A stretch of DNA of 64,000 bases from assembly GCF_030518215.1 (NCBI RefSeq), contig NZ_JAULRT010000032.1, positions 124,001 through 188,000 on the forward strand, in the 5' to 3' direction. The position numbers were made by a program, and so were the translations under genes. The notes below the pieces were generated by a model, which worked only from the letters and a program-made list of their open reading frames with translations, ran no database searches and was not told where the DNA came from. Source of the DNA: Gilvimarinus algae. Its GTDB lineage: Bacteria > Pseudomonadota > Gammaproteobacteria > Pseudomonadales > Cellvibrionaceae. This document shows, piece by piece, positions 58,235 through 64,000 of this stretch. Each line of letters begins with the position of its first letter. The first letter of the stretch is position 1.

Positions 58235-59304
58235 GCGATGCGTTTGCCGCGTCCGTGCTGGAGTGGTTTGACCAGCACGGACGCAAACACCTGCCCTGGC
58301 AGAAAAACATAACCCCCTACCGGGTTTGGTTGTCGGAGATCATGCTGCAGCAGACTCAGGTGACCACCGTTATCCCCTACTTTGAGCGCTTTACCTGGCA
58401 CTTTGCCACGGTGGAGGCCCTGGCCGCGGCGCCGCTGGATGACGTGCTGCACCTGTGGACCGGCCTGGGCTATTACGCTCGCGCCCGCAATCTGCACAAG
58501 TGCGCCCAGCAGGTGGTGGCTGAGTACGGCGGCACTTTCCCCGACACCGTAGAGGCGCTGGCTGCACTGCCGGGCATCGGCGAGTCCACGGCCGGGGCCA
58601 TCGTCAGTATTGCCTACCGAAAACACGCCGCCATACTCGACGGCAACGTCAAACGGGTGCTTGCCCGTTACCATGCCATCGACGGCTGGCCGGGGCAGAG
58701 CGCCACCCTACAGGCTCTCTGGACCAAGGCGCGTGAGAACACGCCCAAGCGCCGCTGCCACGATTACACCCAGGCCATGATGGATCTTGGGTCCATGCTC
58801 TGTACCCGAAGCCGCCCGGCCTGCGAGTTATGCCCGGTAGGTGATGGCTGTGTTGCCCGAGCCACGGGCACCCAGGGGCGCTATCCCGGCAAAAAGCCAA
58901 AAAAGGACAAGCCGGTCAAGACTACCTATTTGCTCATGCTGCGCTCGCCCGCGGGCGAGCTGTTGCTGGAACAGCGCCCGGCCACGGGCATTTGGGGCGG
59001 GCTTTGGAGTTTTCCCGAGCTGCCGCTGGACGATGACCTTGCCAGCCACTGCCGCGAGCGTTACGGTGAGCCCGCGCAGCTGGAGACTTGGGATAGTTAC
59101 CGCCACACCTTTAGCCACTATCATCTGGATATTACGCCGGTGCTGATTCAGCTCGGGCGCTCACCCGACACAGTGATGGAAGCGCAGCAAACACTTTGGT
59201 ATAACGTGCACCAACCCGAGTCTGTGGGCCTGGCAGCACCGGTTAAAAAGTTGTTGGACAAGCTGGCTGAACTTGGGCCTCTGGGGGCTAACGGCCGTCC
59301 TTAG
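58231..59304 (+). CDS. mutY: Adenine DNA glycosylase MutY
   Basis: 357 residues. HhH-GPD domain with catalytic Glu36 ([10 protein letters not shown]), the [12 protein letters not shown] hairpin and the conserved Asp in [13 protein letters not shown] [4Fe-4S] cluster site has [17 protein letters not shown] (four Cys). The C-terminal NUDIX-like domain (about 225-350) recognises 8-oxoG. It removes A mispaired with 8-oxoguanine. Coupled to asmA upstream and followed by yggX, a common gammaproteobacterial order. Confidence 0.98.
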   Translation: MSDAFAASVLEWFDQHGRKHLPWQKNITPYRVWLSEIMLQQTQVTTVIPYFERFTWHFATVEALAAAPLDDVLHLWTGLGYYARARNLHKCAQQVVAEYGGTFPDTVEALAALPGIGESTAGAIVSIAYRKHAAILDGNVKRVLARYHAIDGWPGQSATLQALWTKARENTPKRRCHDYTQAMMDLGSMLCTRSRPACELCPVGDGCVARATGTQGRYPGKKPKKDKPVKTTYLLMLRSPAGELLLEQRPATGIWGGLWSFPELPLDDDLASHCRERYGEPAQLETWDSYRHTFSHYHLDITPVLIQLGRSPDTVMEAQQTLWYNVHQPESVGLAAPVKKLLDKLAELGPLGANGRP

Positions 59305-59330
59305 CCCACTAAAGCATTGCAGGAGTCGCT

Positions 59331-59609
59331 ATGAGTCGCACGGTATTTTGCCGCAAGTACAAGCAGGAACTGCCCGGGCTGGATCAGCCCCCGTACCCCG
59401 GCGCCAAGGGACAGGACATCTATCAAAATGTCAGCGCCAAGGCCTGGCAGGAATGGCTGGCGCACCAGACCATGCTGATCAACGAGAAGCAGTTAAACCT
59501 GATGGAGACCGGTACCCGCGTTTACCTTGGTGAACAAATGACCAAATTTCTTTCCGGTGAGGACTACGATGCCGCCGAGGGCTATGTCCCTCCGCCCCAG
59601 AGTAAATAA
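59331..59609 (+). CDS. yggX: Fe(2+)-trafficking protein YggX
   Basis: 92 residues. Typical opening [23 protein letters not shown], then [31 protein letters not shown] and a C-terminal [13 protein letters not shown]. It protects iron-sulfur proteins, consistent with its position after mutY, an Fe-S enzyme. Start 26 bases after the mutY stop, with AGGAG about 9 bases upstream. Confidence 0.97.
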   Translation: MSRTVFCRKYKQELPGLDQPPYPGAKGQDIYQNVSAKAWQEWLAHQTMLINEKQLNLMETGTRVYLGEQMTKFLSGEDYDAAEGYVPPPQSK

Positions 59610-59691
59610 TTTTGCCCCAGGCCCTTGACTCCAAAAGTCGCAAACGGTTTAATACGCGCCTCTTGTGACCGGGGACTCCCCGTATAACAAG

Positions 59692-59767
59692 GCCCAGATA
59701 GCTCAGTCGGTAGAGCAGTGGATTGAAAATCCTCGTGTCGGTGGTTCGATTCCGCCTCTGGGCACCA
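59692..59767 (+). tRNA. tRNA-Phe (anticodon GAA)
   Basis: A complete 76-base tRNA including the encoded CCA. The acceptor stem GCCCAGA/TCTGGGC, D arm GCTCAGTCGGTAGAGC, anticodon loop TTGAAAA with anticodon GAA, and T arm GGTTCGATTCC are close to E. coli tRNA-Phe. It is followed at once by the repeat array described separately. Confidence 0.98.
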
Positions 59768-59775
59768 TACAAATT

Positions 59776-59807
59776 AAAAGGCTCGGTCTTCGGATCGGGC
59801 CTTTTTT
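59776..59807 (+). terminator. tRNA-Phe terminator, copy 1
   Basis: GGCTCGGTC / GATCGGGCC stem with a TTCG loop and T6. The TTCG tetraloop makes it very stable. Present in three copies (see repeats). Confidence 0.93.
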
Positions 59808-59957
59808 GTTTTTACTGGCTTGGTGCGGACGAAATCGAACCAGCTCTTTATGGTGGTTCGATTCACTCGGGCCATCCCTGGCCCTCGCCCTTCGGGCAGC
59901 ATAGCTGTGAATCGCGGCCTCCTGCCGCACTTTCCGCCTCTGGGCACCATACAAATT

Positions 59958-59989
59958 AAAAGGCTCGGTCTTCGGATCGGGCCTTTTTT
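59958..59989 (+). terminator. Terminator, copy 2
   Basis: Identical to copy 1, offset 182 bp, following a duplicated tRNA 3' end. Confidence 0.85.
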
Positions 59990-60252
59990 GTTTTTACTGG
60001 CTCGGTGCGGGCGAAATCGAACCAGCTTTTTATGGTGGTTTGACCGAATGCGCCGCATTCAGCAATGAGCGTAGCGAAACCCGAAGGGGCCAACTCGCGG
60101 TTGAGCGAGTTGGATTCTTCACTCGGGCCTCAGCCCAGGCTGCCTTCTCTGCTTTCAGCATTCACCTTGTCCCTGGCCCTCGCCCTTCGGGCAGCAAAGC
60201 TGTGAATCGCGGCCTCCTGCCGCGCTTTCCGCCTCTGGGCACCATACAAATT

Positions 60253-60282
60253 AAAAGGCTCGGTCTTCGGATCGGGCTTTTT
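60253..60282 (+). terminator. Terminator, copy 3
   Basis: Third copy, identical through the stem and with a divergent T-run, offset 295 bp from copy 2. Confidence 0.8.
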
Positions 60283-60327
60283 GGTCTTTTGATTCGCCTA
60301 GGCTGCTGGTGTGAAGGTTTTCTATGC

Positions 60328-61740
60328 TTACTGCTGAGCTTGCCAGAGGGTCACGCGATTGCGACCGTTTTCTTTGGATTGGTAAAGGGCCTCGTCCGCA
60401 CGTTGTATCAGTTCGTTGGGGGTGTGAATACCGGAGCGCACTGAGCTGATACCGAAACTTGAGGTCACTTGCACGCCGTCGCAGTCGCGCGCCTGTATCT
60501 CTGTGCGGCAGCGCTCGGCAATCTGGCTGGCCTGCTCTAGGTTACTGCCGGGCAGAATAATGCAGAACTCTTCACCGCCAAAACGGGCGACCGAGTCGCC
60601 TTCGCGCACAATGTGTTTGACGGTTTGCGCCACGGTCTTGATCACTTCATCGCCGACGCTGTGGCCGTGAGTGTCATTGATGCGCTTGAAGTGATCAATG
60701 TCGAGCATGATGCAGCACAATTCACCTCTGTGGTTTTGCGCATCGATAAACGCTTGATTGAGGGCCTGGCGCAGAGCGCGTCGGTTCAGGCAACCGGTCA
60801 ACGGATCGTGGGAGGCGAGGTGCTCGAGCTTGCGGGTTTTTTCTTCCAGTTCGGAGACGTCGCTAAAGCTGGCAATAATGCCCTGCGCTTTGCCTTTGGC
60901 ATCGGTAATGGGTACGGAGTTGACGCGAAACACTAACGGGTGCTTTTTGTCGTTGCCAAGCAGCAGGCGCGCGCCGGTAACGCGATCGCCGGCGTTCAGG
61001 GTGCGCAGCCAAGGCAGTTCGCTGTTTTCGTGCGTTTGCCATCCGAGGCTGCTGGCTTTACGACCGAGCAGTGACTTTTCACTCATCTGCAGGTATTCGG
61101 CGATAACTTTGTTGGCCAGCACCACCTGTTCGCGCTTGTCGAGAATGAGTACGCCCTCGGCCAAAACATTGAGCGCATTGCGCACCCGTTCGGGAACCAC
61201 CGAGCTCGGGTCGAGGTAGCGCAGAGTGCGGCCGATCAGCAAGCGGTAGCTGATAAAACCGACAATCAGAATAAAAACCGCTAAAAGGAGTTGGCGAGGC
61301 AGGCCGAAGTAGCTGGTGTCCTGTCGGTTCAGTGGCTCGAAGGCCAGTTCCAAGTGACCGAGTTGTTGTCCGGCCATAAACAGGGGAATGCGCGCGTAGC
61401 GTTCAGTGGAGTGTTCGTCGGTGGCGGCGGGCCACAGCTCGCCGTGGCGCGGCGTATAGACGGCGAGCTCTCCGCCGGTGGAGCGCACCGCTGCCGAGAG
61501 AATATTGTCGTTGCGCTCGACGGCGTTTTCCAGCAGCTGCTTGACCAGAACCTCGTCTTTGCGCGAGTAGGCGAGAAGCGTCTGAAAGGCGAGGGTCTCT
61601 GCGAGGTTCTGGCGCGCCTCAAGCTGACTTTTGCGCAGGTCAGGGGTCAAGCCGAGCACTTGCGCGATCAAGAGTATGGACACGGTGAGCAATAACAGCC
61701 CCAGGCTGAGACGCACGGCTGGCGTTATCTTTAGCATCAC
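60328..61740 (-). CDS. Membrane diguanylate cyclase with PAS and GGDEF domains
   Basis: 470 residues. A first membrane helix (about 10-30), a periplasmic sensor region and a second helix (about 148-168) precede a PAS domain (about 185-295, LAEGVLILDKREQVVLANK) and a GGDEF domain (about 305-470) with active site GGEEF (388-392) and RxxD inhibitory site (379-382). It makes c-di-GMP in response to an external or internal cue. Its ATG overlaps the stop of the Ig-like protein gene by 4 bases, so they are translated together, and the two probably form one surface-sensing unit. Confidence 0.93.
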   Translation of the reverse strand: MMLKITPAVRLSLGLLLLTVSILLIAQVLGLTPDLRKSQLEARQNLAETLAFQTLLAYSRKDEVLVKQLLENAVERNDNILSAAVRSTGGELAVYTPRHGELWPAATDEHSTERYARIPLFMAGQQLGHLELAFEPLNRQDTSYFGLPRQLLLAVFILIVGFISYRLLIGRTLRYLDPSSVVPERVRNALNVLAEGVLILDKREQVVLANKVIAEYLQMSEKSLLGRKASSLGWQTHENSELPWLRTLNAGDRVTGARLLLGNDKKHPLVFRVNSVPITDAKGKAQGIIASFSDVSELEEKTRKLEHLASHDPLTGCLNRRALRQALNQAFIDAQNHRGELCCIMLDIDHFKRINDTHGHSVGDEVIKTVAQTVKHIVREGDSVARFGGEEFCIILPGSNLEQASQIAERCRTEIQARDCDGVQVTSSFGISSVRSGIHTPNELIQRADEALYQSKENGRNRVTLWQAQQ

Positions 61741-64000
61741 GAGTGTTTCTCCGCGGTGTGTTTACCCGCATTGTCGAACAGATAGCCTACTTCGCTGCGG
61801 CTTTTGTCCTCCCGGCGTTTGTCCTTGCGCTGCTTTTCCAGCTCGCGTTTTTTCCGGTTGACGTCTTCCAGTATGGGGAGAGGGTCCAGTCCGCGCCACA
61901 GCGGCAACATGGACATCAGAGCCAGTAACAGGCTGCTGGCTCTGAGCGCCCAGAGCAGTAACCCGGTGCCCAGTGACAGGGAAACCGCGGCCATCATTTG
62001 CTCGCGCTGTTTTTGCTCGGTATAGGCTTGCTCCATTTGCTGGCGGCTTTCGTCCAGAGACTGGTTGAACTCGGCGATATCACTGGGAGCAAGGTGCAGG
62101 TTCATCTCATCCATCAAACCGATCAGTGGCGATTGTGTCTGCAGTTGTGCAGCCTGCAACTCATCGGGCTCAGCGTCAGTATTGCTTTGCGAGGATTCGG
62201 GGTCGTCGTCCGGCTCTTGGTACTCGAACATTGAATCCGCCTCGGGCAGCTCGGCGGGGAGGTTCGGTGGCAATAAACTGGCCGGATCGAGAATCAGCTC
62301 GTTTTCCGGCACGGCGGTTTCCGGCTCCGGCCGGCTGCCAGTGTCGATGGGCGGCGGAGGCATCACCTCGATGTCCACGTCGGGTGTGGACGGATCCTCC
62401 GGGCCCGAACCACCGCCGCCCGGCGTGAGAGGGTTATCGGTGGGTGGGTTTGTCTCATCGCCAGTCTCCTGCACCTGGATAATCAAGGAGCGCTCGACCC
62501 AGGCGCCCTGATCATCGGTAGCCCGCAGCGTGATTACCGTGACGCCGCCGGCGGAGCCACTGGCATTGATCAGCAGTGAACCGGTTGCACTGTCCAGCCC
62601 CACCACTTGCGCGACCTGCGGGTTACTGTTGGCGGTGACCGCGTAGTTGAGCTCGTAGCCCTGTTCGACATCGAAAAAACCGCCCCAAAAACCGGCGGGA
62701 ATCGTCCCCGATTGTGCGTCCATCACAACGTCATTGAGGCTCATGTCGGTGACCACGGGCGGGTCATTTACGGCGGCGACAAACACGCGCAACCTGGCCT
62801 CAAGTTGGGCGCCCTCAGCCGTGCTCGCCTGCAAGGTGATCAGGCTCTGGCCATTGGCGTTGGCGGCGTAATCGAGTACCAGCGTACCGTTTTGCGGGTT
62901 GAGAGTGACGCTGGAAAACAGCTCGCTATTGCTGTTACCCGCGACGGACACGCTCACAGCGTCTGTACCCAGCGCATCGGCAAGCTCGGACCAGAGCGCC
63001 ACGGTGGTGTTCTCCGCATCTTCAAGCACATTAATGTCGTCGAGCACTACGGAGGCCGGCGGGGCTGGGCGTATGGTTAGGGTAAAGAAATCCTCGGCTG
63101 GCGGTGAGCTGCTGCCATCGCTGGCGCGCAGTGTCAGCGCCAATTCGCCGCTGTCACCAGGGCCCGGTGTACCGCTCAACAGGCCGTTGACGACATCAAA
63201 GTTCAACCAGGGCGGGAGCGCCGAGCCATCGGCCCGGAGCATCACCAGTGTCAGCGGATCGCCGTCGGCATCGGCAAACACATCGTCCGGCAGCGTGAGA
63301 GAAAAGGGCTCGCTCACCTGAGCCATCTGGTCGGCAAGAGGATTCACCAGCTCTGGTGGTTGGTTACTGTCCAGTACTGTGAGCACAAAGGTGTCGCTGA
63401 CACTTTCGTCGCCCAGCGTGGCGGTGAGTGTCAGGCTCAGTGTGCCTATGTCAGCGTCTGTGGCAACGCCTGAAAGGGTAAGGGTTTGTGGATCAAAGTT
63501 AAGCCATGCGGGTAGGGCTCCGCCTTGGGTTTGCAGTGTGTATTGGGGTGTGCTGCCCTGCGGAAAACTAAAGGTATCCGCAGCCAGGGTATAGCGATAG
63601 GAAACACCCGAGTCCGTTCGCTGGTCGGGAACGGGCTGGTTTAAGCGCAGTTCGGCCTCCGCCTCGGCGATGACCAGTTCAAAAGTGTCGCTGGCGCTGG
63701 CGCCGTCCGGGTCTTCTGCTCGGATTTCAAGGATAAAGCGACCAGCTTGCGGCGACTGGCTAACAAACTCGCCGGTGCCGGCATCGAAGCTCAGCCAGTC
63801 GGGCAAAGCACTGCCGCCGAGCAGACGGGCGGACAATTGCAGCGGGTCGCCATCGGGGTCGATAAAGGTATTGGCCGGCAATCGAAATTGCAGCGGCAGG
63901 TTTTCGCTGCCGGCTTGATCGCTCAGCGGCAGGTTCAGGCGCGGCGCGTCATTAACCGCCGCCACCGCGACAGTGAAATCGGCACTGGCCGGTGCGCCGC
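61737..64000 (-). CDS. Large Ig/cadherin-like repeat surface protein with C-terminal membrane helix (5' end outside window)
   Basis: The frame is open to the right edge, giving about 754 visible residues. Residues show at least three repeats of ~95 residues in the dystroglycan-type cadherin/Ig pattern (xPxLxxPLxDQ...FxDPDGDPLxLxxx...LPxWLxFDxxxGxxSGxP...LxLxAxDG). Two degenerate ~110-residue repeats follow (VNDPPVVTDMSL...). Then comes a Pro/Glu-rich region, a coiled-coil stretch (about 640-670), two membrane segments (about 680-715) and a very basic cytoplasmic tail (KKRELEKQRKDKRRED). The topology is a periplasmic/extracellular repeat arm anchored in the inner membrane. Coupled to the downstream diguanylate cyclase. 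Confidence 0.85.
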   Translation of the reverse strand, partial: GAPASADFTVAVAAVNDAPRLNLPLSDQAGSENLPLQFRLPANTFIDPDGDPLQLSARLLGGSALPDWLSFDAGTGEFVSQSPQAGRFILEIRAEDPDGASASDTFELVIAEAEAELRLNQPVPDQRTDSGVSYRYTLAADTFSFPQGSTPQYTLQTQGGALPAWLNFDPQTLTLSGVATDADIGTLSLTLTATLGDESVSDTFVLTVLDSNQPPELVNPLADQMAQVSEPFSLTLPDDVFADADGDPLTLVMLRADGSALPPWLNFDVVNGLLSGTPGPGDSGELALTLRASDGSSSPPAEDFFTLTIRPAPPASVVLDDINVLEDAENTTVALWSELADALGTDAVSVSVAGNSNSELFSSVTLNPQNGTLVLDYAANANGQSLITLQASTAEGAQLEARLRVFVAAVNDPPVVTDMSLNDVVMDAQSGTIPAGFWGGFFDVEQGYELNYAVTANSNPQVAQVVGLDSATGSLLINASGSAGGVTVITLRATDDQGAWVERSLIIQVQETGDETNPPTDNPLTPGGGGSGPEDPSTPDVDIEVMPPPPIDTGSRPEPETAVPENELILDPASLLPPNLPAELPEADSMFEYQEPDDDPESSQSNTDAEPDELQAAQLQTQSPLIGLMDEMNLHLAPSDIAEFNQSLDESRQQMEQAYTEQKQREQMMAAVSLSLGTGLLLWALRASSLLLALMSMLPLWRGLDPLPILEDVNRKKRELEKQRKDKRREDKSRSEVGYLFDNAGKHTAEKHS

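Larger units (their letters stand above)
59750..60282. repeat. Array of three tRNA-Phe 3'-end repeats (rtT-like) downstream of tRNA-Phe
   Basis: The 18-base T-arm/acceptor/CCA end of tRNA-Phe (TTCCGCCTCTGGGCACCA) occurs at 59750 (in the gene), 59932 and 60227, each followed by the same ~35-base spacer and terminator. Copies 1 and 2 agree for ~105 bases. The block before each copy (about 59874-59949 and 60171-60244) is also nearly identical. The third interval is 113 bases longer and contains two perfect hairpins (60046-60060 and 60090-60113). The plan matches the E. coli tyrT locus, where tandem repeats carrying the tRNA 3' end yield rtT RNA. No protein is evident. No integrase gene is visible. 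Confidence 0.85.

Noticed and set aside
59821-60244. Additional complete tRNA genes in the repeat array
   Set aside because: Only the T-arm/acceptor 3' portion is repeated; no D arm or anticodon arm precedes copies 2 and 3.

Overview
The window reads as chromosomal DNA from a marine or brackish, plant-polysaccharide-degrading gammaproteobacterium of the Cellvibrionales type (Cellvibrio, Saccharophagus, Marinimicrobium or Gilvimarinus-like). The strongest clues are secreted or lipid-anchored glycoside hydrolases with long poly-serine linkers (GH10 with CBM2 and a CBM60-like module; GH5 with a CBM6-like module), a membrane-bound AraC regulator beside GH16, a NhaD sodium/proton antiporter, a TonB-dependent receptor and many c-di-GMP proteins. 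No insertion sequence, prophage, CRISPR array or rRNA was found.

Layout. 1-4.4 kb: the end of a zinc-ribbon membrane protein, a decayed copy of a xylanase 3' end, an epoxide-hydrolase-like enzyme with a divergent WYL regulator, and the intact GH10 xylanase. 4.8-12.1 kb: a signalling block of TonB receptor, YfiR-like periplasmic protein, histidine kinase, GGDEF response regulator and an NtrC-like response regulator with an unusual C-terminus. 12.3-16.6 kb: lipoproteins (PKD/YHYH protein and two paralogous jelly-roll-like proteins) and small unknowns. 16.6-20.5 kb: GH5, GH16 and the AraC regulator. 20.5-31.2 kb: radA, a Rap1a/Tai-like protein, ynfA, a ThuA/PQQ-dehydrogenase/cytochrome c fusion, two PilZ proteins, the ROK sugar kinase mak, nhaD and a solute-binding/Cache-like protein. 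31.3-41.1 kb: an SDR/SPW/VKOR-like fusion, a rhodanese, a translationally coupled beta-oxidation operon, a CBS protein, a DUF188 protein and arfB. 41.2-54.4 kb: periplasmic unknowns, a patatin with beta-barrel (type Vd), ICMT, Crp/Fnr, ettA, a choice-of-anchor lipoprotein, a DUF418 protein with divergent TetR, and small proteins. 54.1-59.6 kb: gcvT-gcvH, asmA-like, mutY, yggX. 59.7-64 kb: tRNA-Phe followed by repeats of its own 3' end and terminator, then a diguanylate cyclase coupled to a very large Ig/cadherin-like surface protein that runs off the right edge.

How the genes fit together. The GH10, GH5 and GH16 enzymes would cut xylan and beta-glucans outside the cell, the TonB receptor could import a ligand, and mak would phosphorylate released hexoses. 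Two diguanylate cyclases, two PilZ proteins and a YfiR-like protein suggest that surface life is tied to c-di-GMP. Much of the rest is housekeeping.

Most noteworthy: the tRNA-Phe 3'-end repeat array (architecture like the E. coli tyrT/rtT locus), the decayed xylanase duplication, the multi-domain fusions, GCTTATA boxes near the response regulator, and paired operators between the DUF418 and TetR genes. All functional calls come from reading the sequence; no database search was run.
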